Shown here one piece after another: positions 1 to 7,058 of a stretch of 9,869 bases of DNA. The stretch's first letter is position 1, and every line of letters starts with the position of its first letter. A model generated the notes under the pieces. That model did not search any database and had not been told where the DNA came from. It saw nothing but the letters and a program-made list of their open reading frames with translations. This DNA comes from Amphritea sp. (GTDB taxonomy: Bacteria > Pseudomonadota > Gammaproteobacteria > Pseudomonadales > Balneatricaceae). The translations under genes and the position numbers were made by a program. The stretch covers positions 1 to 9,869 of the forward strand of contig JAGPUU010000176.1 in NCBI GenBank assembly GCA_018067325.1. Reading direction: 5' to 3'.

Positions 1-119
1 CGATATTCTTTGTCTTCATATTTAACCACGGCATAGTCGTAACACATTTTTAATATTATGCAGTTGGCAACACTACCATCTTTAGCGACACGAATTATAT
101 TACGATTATGAAGCAGCAT
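1..119 (-). CDS. Partial unrecognised protein, N-terminus only
   Basis: On the minus strand an ATG at 119-117 opens a frame that stays open to the left edge, giving 39 complete codons. It begins MLLHNRNIIRVAKDGS and continues with a Tyr/Lys/Asp/Glu-rich stretch. An AAAGG Shine-Dalgarno-like sequence sits 7 bases upstream of this ATG, which is why I prefer it to the in-frame TTG at 134; an in-frame stop lies a few codons further up. There is no signal peptide or membrane segment in the visible part. I do not recognise the family. It follows the terminator of the upstream operon on the same strand, so it probably has its own promoter. An open frame of about 40 codons can occur by chance, hence the modest confidence. 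Confidence 0.4.
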   Translation of the reverse strand, partial: MLLHNRNIIRVAKDGSVANCIILKMCYDYAVVKYEDKEY

Positions 120-336
120 CTCAAAACCTTTCAAATACAGATTAACTTAGCACTGATACTAACAGCATAAAGTTCTCAGAAAAATCTGATTCCCCACTTC
201 ACCCGCTATCGCGATAAAATCACACTAGTTGCAATGAGCTTTTATAGGGTTGAAGCGTTATTTGAGTTTTTGAAAAAGATAAAAAAGTAGAGGGTTACCC
301 ATGCCATATGCCCGGGCAGATTCACTGAAGGTATGG

Positions 337-355
337 AAAAAGACCATCCATGGTC
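337..355 (-). terminator. Weak second terminator-like hairpin
   Basis: Read on the minus strand, GACCAT-GG-ATGGTC (355-342) is followed immediately by five T residues (341-337). The realistic RNA stem is only about four pairs with a six-base loop, so it is weak. It lies about 45 bases beyond the stronger hairpin and could act as a back-up terminator for the operon. Confidence 0.25.
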
Positions 356-397
356 AAAGGAGTACGCATAAAGAGATAAGGGCTTCATTCTCTTTTT

Positions 398-426
398 TAA
401 AAGCGGGGTTGTCCTTATACCCCGCT
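398..426 (-). terminator. Rho-independent terminator of the envelope operon
   Basis: Read on the minus strand, AGCGGGGT (426-419) and ACCCCGCT (409-402) form a perfect 8-bp GC-rich stem with a 9-base loop. The last stem T plus three more give a run of four T, followed by A residues. It begins 22 bases after the stop codon of the DUF1329 gene, the expected place for the end of the four-gene operon. The short T run is the only weakness. On the plus strand no T run follows, so it should be unidirectional. Confidence 0.65.
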
Positions 427-448
427 ACAAGATCAGCAAGATTATCTA

Positions 449-1759
449 TTACTTGCCGGATGCCCGCAGGTTCTGAACGGTCATCTTGCTTTCAGGTGTC
501 AGTTTAGGATCAACAATCCCTTTGAACTGACCGGTAGTACAATGCTGCGCCTGCATATCAACCATGGTAAAGGCATCATCAATTGCAACACCCTTACCTT
601 TATTCTGTGGCAAATGATGATCAGGATGCGCCTGACCTATAGACCAGCTTTTCCACATATCACCCTTACGATCGTAAGTAATATTTCGTGGAATAGTAAA
701 GGTCTGCGCATCAATAAAGTGCTGACGCTTACTGATAGGGTGGTTCGAGTCGACCGAGGAAGATTCAACTTCATACACTTTACGTAGCTGATAGGTCACA
801 TTTGGGAAACAGTTGCCCTTTCCACCAAATGCAACAACCTGATATCCCTCATCATCCTTATGAGATTCGCTATCCAGTTCCATGTCATTGTGGTTATACA
901 TAGGTACCAGCATGTTGCGGGCCCCTTTGAAGGTCCACTTCATATCCGAGATACGACCGTTATATCCTTCGAAGTCTTCGATCATTACGTCTGATCCAAG
1001 GAAAGAGTCAGTCACCTGACCGGAAGATAAGCGACGAACACGGCGTTGGAAACCCAGATACAAATATGCGTTGTCACGTTTCAGATCATCTTCAAAACGC
1101 TGAATCAGCAGCTGAGTGTTCTTAACATCAAACGGCTCCAGTACCTGTACATAGATACCCCGGAACAGATTTGACGGATTCGGCGTTATTGCTGGAGTCG
1201 GAGTCTGCTCAGTACGATGAGTGAAGTTCAGGAAGTGGAAGTTGAACTTCAAGGTTCGTTCCAACTTACCGGTTTCCATATTACGAAACTTCCAGTAAAA
1301 CGGCATGATGGCTGCTGAGTCACCCCAGTTATAACCATACTTATAGTTCCAGGCTAATTTTTCACCCGCACGAGGGTCATCTAATGATGGTTCTTCAGGG
1401 AATGGACGGCCCGCCACTGAACCACTGATCTCACCCGGATTAACACCCAGCTTTACATTAGCCAGATTCGCTTTAGTCGCATCTACATAGCTCGAATGCA
1501 GATCAAAAGAGGTGGTTTCACCCACTTTAACCTCAGTATCACCCGCTTTAATGAACTCATACATCGCCGGATCAAGAACTTCCTTGAACTGTTCAACGTT
1601 GCTCTGGTTAATGGTCATACCCGCACTCAGACCATTGAATGACGGCACGCCGTTTTTATAGGGATAGAAAGAATTTTCCACATCCTGTTCTGTCGCAGCG
1701 AAAGCTGAAGTTGATACCGCGGCAGTCAACGCCAGAGATATAAACGTTTTATTCAACAT
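449..1759 (-). CDS. DUF1329 periplasmic LolA-like protein
   Basis: A 436-residue secreted protein of the DUF1329 family, which is related to the LolA/LolB-type outer-membrane lipoprotein-sorting fold and thought to be periplasmic or outer-membrane associated. Residues 1-21 form a Sec signal peptide with probable cleavage after Ala-Phe-Ala. The family signature is clear around 231-275: YLYLGFQRRVRRLS followed by an acidic segment with Gly-Ser-Asp-Val, then Asp-Phe-Glu-Gly-Tyr-Asn-Gly. Cys317 and Cys407 are the only cysteines of the mature protein and could form a disulfide. The length is normal for the family. The ATG at 1759 is preceded by AAGGT about ten bases upstream. It is the last gene of the operon, 30 bp after the DUF1302 gene, and these two families are habitual neighbours. 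By fold analogy it may carry a hydrophobic ligand across the periplasm; the ligand is unknown. Confidence 0.9.
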   Translation of the reverse strand: MLNKTFISLALTAAVSTSAFAATEQDVENSFYPYKNGVPSFNGLSAGMTINQSNVEQFKEVLDPAMYEFIKAGDTEVKVGETTSFDLHSSYVDATKANLANVKLGVNPGEISGSVAGRPFPEEPSLDDPRAGEKLAWNYKYGYNWGDSAAIMPFYWKFRNMETGKLERTLKFNFHFLNFTHRTEQTPTPAITPNPSNLFRGIYVQVLEPFDVKNTQLLIQRFEDDLKRDNAYLYLGFQRRVRRLSSGQVTDSFLGSDVMIEDFEGYNGRISDMKWTFKGARNMLVPMYNHNDMELDSESHKDDEGYQVVAFGGKGNCFPNVTYQLRKVYEVESSSVDSNHPISKRQHFIDAQTFTIPRNITYDRKGDMWKSWSIGQAHPDHHLPQNKGKGVAIDDAFTMVDMQAQHCTTGQFKGIVDPKLTPESKMTVQNLRASGK

Positions 1760-1789
1760 AATTATTTACCTTCTTATAGTTATATTCGC

Positions 1790-3421
1790 TTAGAAGCTGT
1801 AACGAACAGACATCTGGAATTCATCTTCCTGATTGGCAACACCGATAGGGCCATTCAAGAAACGCGCCAGTGGTTCAGTTTGAACGCCACCCGCAGCACC
1901 ACCGGTAATACTCCATGGGAACTTCTTATCTCCACCCTCTTTAATATTGAAACCAACATTAACTTTCCAGTGATCGTCAACCAGGTACTCAATACTCGGG
2001 GCGATAGCAGTCGCGTCAGCGCCAAAGTCATGGGCGATAATAATCTGTGGGCTTAAACGGTTGTTAACGTAGAAACCTTTAAGCAGTAACGTCGCGATCC
2101 AGTTATCTTCTTCGTTTGGCATATCCACTTCGTGATCAAGAATATGCTCGCCAAACAGCTGTGTAGATACCAGGAAGGCACTACGGGTTCCCAGCTCAGG
2201 AATCGATATATTTTTATCAAAGCCGATGACGTAACGGAACATATCGGTCTTTTTATAACCGTAAGCATCCCGTGGCTGTTCTTCACCTTGGGTAAAAGAC
2301 GTTTCAAGACGCCATACCGCATCCTGGTTCATTGAGTAATAATCGATAGAACCACCGATTAGGTTGACCTCAGGAAAGTGAATATTGAAGAGTCCAAAAT
2401 TGGACCCTGGGACGGGAGCAGCACCATTGCCACTCGTATGTATCGAAGGTAACTGCTGGCGATAGTGCAACGCATTCAGAGAGAACGTCGCATCACCATA
2501 AACGCCTTCCCACTTCAGGCCGACTTGGCTGTTAGCCAATGACCAGTCATGCTCATCAACATCATTAATTACATAAGGGCCGCCACCAATAATTCTTGAA
2601 GAAAAGAAGCAACCGGCATCAATGATACGATACGCCTGACCACAGGTACCCAAATTATTGGGACGGAACTTATCAATATTCCACACGATGGAGAAGTTGG
2701 AATCATCAAAGACTTCATTCGGCCCCATACGCCATTCGGCTGTCAGCATCCATTGAGGAATACGAATATCTTCAAGTTCGTCGTAGATATTATGACGGGA
2801 GTAATCAACCGGGTTGATAACATCTAGCACCCGGAACAGATCGGTCTTACCCCAGACAACCTGCTGCTTACCGAAGCTAAGGTTAAGAATATCGCCATTA
2901 TCTAACCGCTTATCGGCAGAGATATATAGCTCACGAATAAAGTCCAACTCATCGTTAAAATCTGGGAGTTTGGCTTCATCCTCATCCTGATCCATATAGC
3001 CATCAAGGTTTTTACACAAGGCAGGATCATTTTCACAAGGAAGCGGTGTACCCGGCAGTAAAATCGTCGATGATAGATCCTGATCGTGCCAGTTTGCACC
3101 CAGATAGTCTTCGGTTGCATCTTTACCAAACTCTTCGTCATTCAGGTCATAGACGCCATCATAAGTTGCCCGCAACGTGCCGTTAATAGACACATTACTC
3201 CAGCCGTCTGCCTCAAGAGACTTAGAAAATTCAGCCTGCGCCGTATTTCTAAACTTCGATAGCCCAACACCATCGCGCACATAGGTAGCATTCTCAACAA
3301 AGCCTGCCCACTCAGTATCAGCCGCAACAGATGTTGCACTGAAGCCCAGCGACATAGCTGTGACCCCCATAGCCACTCCGGTGGCCAGTTTATTCATTGT
3401 CGTTATTATTGTTTTCGACAT
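1790..3421 (-). CDS. DUF1302 outer-membrane beta-barrel protein
   Basis: A 543-residue DUF1302 family protein, predicted to be an outer-membrane beta-barrel. Residues 1-34 are a Sec signal peptide ending Ser-Val-Ala-Ala. The family signature lies near 184-212, with FGKQQVVWGKTDLF followed by VLDVINPVDYSRH. The chain ends YSF, and a C-terminal aromatic residue is the usual BAM recognition signal for barrels. A strongly acidic insert around 129-160 contains Cys129 and Cys136, and Cys260/Cys271 form a second close pair, so two disulfide-bonded loops are likely. I start it at the ATG at 3421 because AGGGG precedes it by about eight bases. An upstream in-frame TTG at 3451 would overlap the transporter stop and lacks a good site. 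It sits 23 bp after the RND gene and 30 bp before the DUF1329 gene. It may be the outer-membrane channel or receptor of the system. Confidence 0.9.
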   Translation of the reverse strand: MSKTIITTMNKLATGVAMGVTAMSLGFSATSVAADTEWAGFVENATYVRDGVGLSKFRNTAQAEFSKSLEADGWSNVSINGTLRATYDGVYDLNDEEFGKDATEDYLGANWHDQDLSSTILLPGTPLPCENDPALCKNLDGYMDQDEDEAKLPDFNDELDFIRELYISADKRLDNGDILNLSFGKQQVVWGKTDLFRVLDVINPVDYSRHNIYDELEDIRIPQWMLTAEWRMGPNEVFDDSNFSIVWNIDKFRPNNLGTCGQAYRIIDAGCFFSSRIIGGGPYVINDVDEHDWSLANSQVGLKWEGVYGDATFSLNALHYRQQLPSIHTSGNGAAPVPGSNFGLFNIHFPEVNLIGGSIDYYSMNQDAVWRLETSFTQGEEQPRDAYGYKKTDMFRYVIGFDKNISIPELGTRSAFLVSTQLFGEHILDHEVDMPNEEDNWIATLLLKGFYVNNRLSPQIIIAHDFGADATAIAPSIEYLVDDHWKVNVGFNIKEGGDKKFPWSITGGAAGGVQTEPLARFLNGPIGVANQEDEFQMSVRYSF

Positions 3422-3444
3422 TTTTAACCCCTTCAGGTTTAGTT

Positions 3445-5880
3445 TTAACAAGCAGTTGTACTTACGCCTTTCTCAGAAGACGCAGTATCAGCGTGAATCA
3501 CACCATCCTCATCCTCATAAGCGGCACAGATAAATTTCGGTTTAAACACAAGCACCCAGGATGGCACCAGCAACATCGCAGCAGCACCATTTAGAATTAC
3601 CATCACAGAGAGCAATAAAGCCGCGTCCGCCTGGAAGCGAAGATCTGACAAAATCACCCACATCACGATGCCGGCAATCAAAGTAATCGCGGTAAAGCTA
3701 ATCGCCAGACCGGTAGTACGAATCGCCGTGCGCACCGCCGCGCTCAGATCATGTTGCAGCGCCATTTCAGAGCGAATCCGGTCCATCATGTAGATGGAGT
3801 AGTCGATCCCCACTCCGACGCCCACAGCGATAATAGGCACCGTATTAATATTGATCCCCATCCCTGTCACCCCCATATAGGCATAGGTCAGGGTGGTGGC
3901 GAACATCATCGCCATAAACATCATCATCCCCGCCTGCAATGAGGTGTAGAAGAACATCACCATGGCGAATATCAGCAGAAACACCAACGGCAACACCCAG
4001 AGGTTGGTCTCATAAGCCGCTTCATTCATTGCTGCGGTCACGCCGATAGTGCCGCCAGCCAGACGTATTTTCAGCCCTTCGACTTTGCCATCATTTGCTT
4101 CGATCCATTGTTTGGCTGTGTGAATCGCTCGACGGATAGTCTCGCCTTGATGGTCCTTATAGAAGAACACTAGGTTTGCGATCCGCTCATCGGTATCGAC
4201 AAATTCATTCAGCGCTCCCGGAATCGGGCTGGACATCATGTAAGTAAACATCAGGCCGCCGACATACTGAGCATCTCCGGGGATCTGCATCCAACGTGGA
4301 TCATCGTTATGTAGCAAACGGTTAACCTGTTTAATCAGATCCGGTACGCCCTTGGCACCACCGACTTCAGGATCCAGCAACATATGTCGTTCAAGATCCG
4401 CCAGAGCTGTCAGCACCTCCGGTCGTTTGATACCGCCTTTTTCACTGGTTTCAGCGACAATATAAAGCTCTTCTGAGCCCGGAAAACTGTCGTTTATCGC
4501 GCCGGATGAAAGGTTGTAATCATGATTCTGATAGAGGATAGGAGAACCTGGTTCCGATTCACCAATCACTACCTTTGAAGAGAAGAACCAGCCTCCAATC
4601 AGCAGCAATGCACCTATCAACAGAGCATTCTTAGCGGCTTTTCGAGTACTGATAAGCTCAGCACAGAGATAACCGACATTGCGAAACAGGTTGTGCTTCA
4701 CTTCATAGTTTTTCGGCTTAGGCATGACAGACAACAGCATTGGTACAGCTAACAGCACGGTAATGATGATCGACAGAGCCCAAAGCGATGCGTAGTGGGC
4801 CAGCTTGGTATTCAAGGGAATAGACCCGATCGCAATCAATAACAGACCAATAGCATCTGACACCACACCTAGGCTTCCCGGTCGGAACAGATTTTCGAAA
4901 GTTAGTTTTGCAGCCTTGTGATGGTCTTCGTGCTCATTCAGCTCAAGGTAATAACGCTCAACAATTTGAATACCATGGGACATCGCACGCGCTGAAATAA
5001 GGAACGGAATTACCAGCCCTAGCGGGTCCAGGTTGTAACCAAACAGAGAGATAATACCGATACCCCAGATAGTGGAAACAACCACCGCAGCCAGAGGAAT
5101 CAATACGCCATAGGCTTTACGGAAATAGAAGATCAACAGCGCAATCATAATCAGCGCGGTAAACATAAAGATCTCGATGATCTGGCCCAGGTACTGATAC
5201 GCCCAGCCCACCAGCATTGGCTGACCCGTAACATGGATTTTATAACCCTCGGCCCCTTCTTTAGCGCGCATTTGCTGAATCGCATCGAAGGTTTTAGCGT
5301 AATCCAACTGGCCTTCGTTAAGCTGAGCTTTCACCAACGCCATTTTCATATCAGGACTGACTAGCGGCCCATAGACCCGAGGATTAGTAACAATATCCTC
5401 GCGTAACTGCTCAAGATCAGCTTCACTAATCTCACCGCCCTGAGGGTCGTAATAAGATTTAGAATTAACGTTTCCTTCCGGTGTCATCCAAACCTTCCGG
5501 GAGTTTCGGTGAGTAACACTAGCGACTAGGTTGTGATTGATACCTGGCAGACTATCAACCGCCTGAGTGATGCGGTGAATACGGGCCAGCGCTTCATTAC
5601 TGAAGATATCTCCAGCCTCCACTTCAACACCCACGACCACGACATTAGCACCGCCGAAAGACTCTTTGATCTCATTGTGCAGGACAATATATGGGTGCTC
5701 TTGAGGCAGTAGATCGGCGAAATCAGAATACATTTTCACACCAGGAATCTGACTGGCAAAAAATAGCGTAATAGCAAGGATCAGACCCAGCACAACCTTA
5801 GGATGATGGAAAATACGCTCATCCAGGTTATGTAGCAGATGTGTAACCTTATGGGATTGTGCAGATGCTTTATCAGACAT
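3445..5880 (-). CDS. MMPL/RND-superfamily transporter (HAE3-like)
   Basis: An inner-membrane transporter of the RND superfamily, MMPL type, about 811 residues. Numbering from the upstream ATG at 5886, it shows the duplicated RND plan: TM1 (about 29-47), a periplasmic domain (48-235), TM2-TM6 (236-387), TM7 (419-437), a second periplasmic domain (438-627) and TM8-TM12 (628-780). TM10 carries GVGVGIDYSIYMMDR with Asp695, the expected proton-relay acid. The matching N-terminal TM4 reads FLISARAMSHGIQ and has no acid. Such proteins export lipids or other hydrophobic molecules using the proton gradient. Two starts are possible, ATG at 5886 and ATG at 5880; GGAA is better spaced from 5880. It lies 49 bp after the lipoprotein gene and 23 bp before the DUF1302 gene. 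No membrane-fusion protein is encoded beside it, as is usual for this subclass. Confidence 0.92.
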   Translation of the reverse strand: MSDKASAQSHKVTHLLHNLDERIFHHPKVVLGLILAITLFFASQIPGVKMYSDFADLLPQEHPYIVLHNEIKESFGGANVVVVGVEVEAGDIFSNEALARIHRITQAVDSLPGINHNLVASVTHRNSRKVWMTPEGNVNSKSYYDPQGGEISEADLEQLREDIVTNPRVYGPLVSPDMKMALVKAQLNEGQLDYAKTFDAIQQMRAKEGAEGYKIHVTGQPMLVGWAYQYLGQIIEIFMFTALIMIALLIFYFRKAYGVLIPLAAVVVSTIWGIGIISLFGYNLDPLGLVIPFLISARAMSHGIQIVERYYLELNEHEDHHKAAKLTFENLFRPGSLGVVSDAIGLLLIAIGSIPLNTKLAHYASLWALSIIITVLLAVPMLLSVMPKPKNYEVKHNLFRNVGYLCAELISTRKAAKNALLIGALLLIGGWFFSSKVVIGESEPGSPILYQNHDYNLSSGAINDSFPGSEELYIVAETSEKGGIKRPEVLTALADLERHMLLDPEVGGAKGVPDLIKQVNRLLHNDDPRWMQIPGDAQYVGGLMFTYMMSSPIPGALNEFVDTDERIANLVFFYKDHQGETIRRAIHTAKQWIEANDGKVEGLKIRLAGGTIGVTAAMNEAAYETNLWVLPLVFLLIFAMVMFFYTSLQAGMMMFMAMMFATTLTYAYMGVTGMGININTVPIIAVGVGVGIDYSIYMMDRIRSEMALQHDLSAAVRTAIRTTGLAISFTAITLIAGIVMWVILSDLRFQADAALLLSVMVILNGAAAMLLVPSWVLVFKPKFICAAYEDEDGVIHADTASSEKGVSTTAC

Positions 5881-5929
5881 ATCCATAGTTCCAAAAATTA
5901 TTATTATTTAAACCGGCGACCCAAAAAGC

Positions 5930-6883
5930 TCAGATATCAACGGTAAACAGAGAGCCCCACCCACCTGAGACCAGCAACCTTTTCGCATCCAATTGCTTAC
6001 CGTCACGCAGATATACCGGAATTTTTGGCGCATCCAATCGCACCCAGTTACCGCTCTGTTGTTCCAGCACTGTGCCGTGATCACCAAAGGCAAACAGCCG
6101 ACTTCCTGATACGTAAAAGTTATAGATAGGGGATTCAGTAGGGGTTGCCTGTTTTTGCCAACTCAGACCGCCATCGGTGGTTGTCAGAATAATGCCGCCC
6201 AGTCCTGCAACCCAACCGGTCGTAGAGTCACTGAAGTAACTGGTCATCGGGAAAAACTCATTGGGAATAGGGTCGAGCAGAGTCCAGTTCTGTCCACCAT
6301 CTTCAGAACGGGCTAACAGGCCAAATTCACCGGTAGCAATCAGATTCTGGTTATCTAAGAACTGCAGACTGGCAATTGCCGCATCTTCATTCAGGCTTAG
6401 CTCATTCCAGCTTTTACCCTGATCCTGGCTACTCATTAGTGTGCTAAAGCTACCCGTAGCCCAGTAACTATTATCAGGCCCACAGGTCACAGTAATCAGG
6501 CTTTCCTGAGTAGGAATATCACTGCTTTGCCAACTCTGCCCCTGGTCATGACTGATCCAAAGCTGACTCTCTATGCTCAAAGCGATCAGCGAGCTGTCTG
6601 GGCAGGTTTCAATATCAACAAAATTGGGTTTATTCTTTAGCTCCTGGCGTTGCCAGTTCAACTCATTAACAGGACTGGTCAGCACCACACCATCAGAGCC
6701 AACAACGATAACGCTGTCCTTGCTAACCGCTACGCCTAGCAACTGATCGGTACGACGCACAGACTTATTCCGCTCCTGATCTACCCCCTCAAGATTAAGC
6801 GGAGCCTCACAACCAGTAAGCAACGTAATAAGGGAGAAGATCAGTATCCCTTTTTTTCTTTTATTTATTATTTTTGTATACAT
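5930..6883 (-). CDS. YCF48-like beta-propeller lipoprotein
   Basis: A 317-residue lipoprotein with a YCF48/BNR-type beta-propeller, a family named after a photosystem II assembly factor but widespread in non-photosynthetic bacteria. The N-terminus is a short basic segment and a hydrophobic stretch ending in the lipobox LLTGC, making Cys25 the lipidation site. Glu at +2 gives no Asp retention signal, so outer-membrane sorting is likely. Asp-box motifs recur at about 111-118 (SHDQGQSW), 152-159 (SQDQGKSW), 193-200 (SEDGGQNW) and 235-242 (TTDGGLSW), each on a propeller blade. I use the ATG at 6883 with AGG about eight bases upstream; an in-frame TTG two codons earlier is less likely. It is the first gene of the operon, 49 bp ahead of the transporter, and downstream of the LysR operator region. 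A scaffold or assembly role for the envelope complex is inferred. Confidence 0.85.
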   Translation of the reverse strand: MYTKIINKRKKGILIFSLITLLTGCEAPLNLEGVDQERNKSVRRTDQLLGVAVSKDSVIVVGSDGVVLTSPVNELNWQRQELKNKPNFVDIETCPDSSLIALSIESQLWISHDQGQSWQSSDIPTQESLITVTCGPDNSYWATGSFSTLMSSQDQGKSWNELSLNEDAAIASLQFLDNQNLIATGEFGLLARSEDGGQNWTLLDPIPNEFFPMTSYFSDSTTGWVAGLGGIILTTTDGGLSWQKQATPTESPIYNFYVSGSRLFAFGDHGTVLEQQSGNWVRLDAPKIPVYLRDGKQLDAKRLLVSGGWGSLFTVDI

Positions 6884-6928
6884 TACCAACGCCTAACCTG
6901 TTCGAAATTTATGGAGACTCTCACTCCT

Positions 6929-6966
6929 AACAAACAAAATAGCGCAGACAACTCATTACCATCCAA
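6929..6966 (-). promoter_or_regulatory. Predicted promoter of the envelope operon
   Basis: On the minus strand a -10-like TATTTT lies at 6941-6936. A poor -35-like TTGGAT sits 19 bases upstream, next to the ATAC half-site at 6966-6969. Transcription would begin near 6930, about 47 bases before the lipoprotein ATG and about 65 bases from the centre of the LysR palindrome. A weak -35 with a regulator site at about -65 is the usual design of LysR-activated promoters. The assignment is by eye. Confidence 0.35.
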
Positions 6967-7007
6967 TACTATTGATATAGCATCTCAATACCTTTAAGGT
7001 ATTGAGA
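6966..7007. promoter_or_regulatory. LysR-type operator: palindrome plus half-site
   Basis: A near-perfect 25-bp palindrome occupies 6983-7007: two 12-bp arms (TCTCAATACCTT and AAGGTATTGAGA) around one central base. It contains ATAC-N7-GTAT at 6988-7002, the consensus described for BenM/CatM-type LysR proteins, and so fits the T-N11-A rule. A separate ATAC half-site at 6966-6969 lies 22 bp to the left. It lies between the regulator gene and the operon. With the palindrome distal and the half-site proximal to the leftward promoter, the layout matches recognition and activation sites for the operon. The palindrome also covers the probable lysR promoter, which would give autorepression. Confidence 0.75.
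6972..7000 (+). promoter_or_regulatory. Predicted lysR promoter, overlapping the operator
   Basis: TTGATA at 6972-6977 matches the -35 consensus at five of six positions. A weak -10-like TAAGGT follows at 6995-7000 with a 17-base spacer. This -10 falls inside the palindrome at 6983-7007, so bound regulator would block it. Divergent LysR genes commonly show this kind of negative autoregulation. Confidence 0.35.
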
Positions 7008-7058
7008 GGTTCTCCCCATCAGTTCTAGTACACAGGCACCAGACAGAGGCTCAGTAAT

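Larger units (their letters stand above)
120..448. other. Intergenic region with operon terminator
   Basis: This 329-base stretch separates the DUF1329 gene from the partial gene at the left edge. It holds the likely operon terminator (398-426), a weaker terminator-like hairpin (337-355) and short palindromes such as TATCGCGATA at 207-216 and GCCCGGGC at 310-317. A plus-strand frame at 301-507 overlaps the terminator and the end of the DUF1329 gene, lacks a ribosome binding site and is not convincing. I see no RNA gene here. Confidence 0.5.

Noticed and set aside
301..507. Plus-strand frame of 68 codons after the operon
   Set aside because: It has no good ribosome site, runs through the terminator hairpin and into the 3' end of the DUF1329 gene, and its composition is not protein-like.
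3422..3451. Upstream TTG start for the DUF1302 protein
   Set aside because: It would overlap the transporter stop and add ten residues in front of a normal signal peptide; the ATG at 3421 has a strong AGGGG site.
449..6883. Operon as an aryl-polyene or hopanoid export cluster
   Set aside because: MMPL and LolA-like genes occur in those systems too, but no ketosynthase, acyl carrier protein, glycosyltransferase or hopanoid enzyme is present here.
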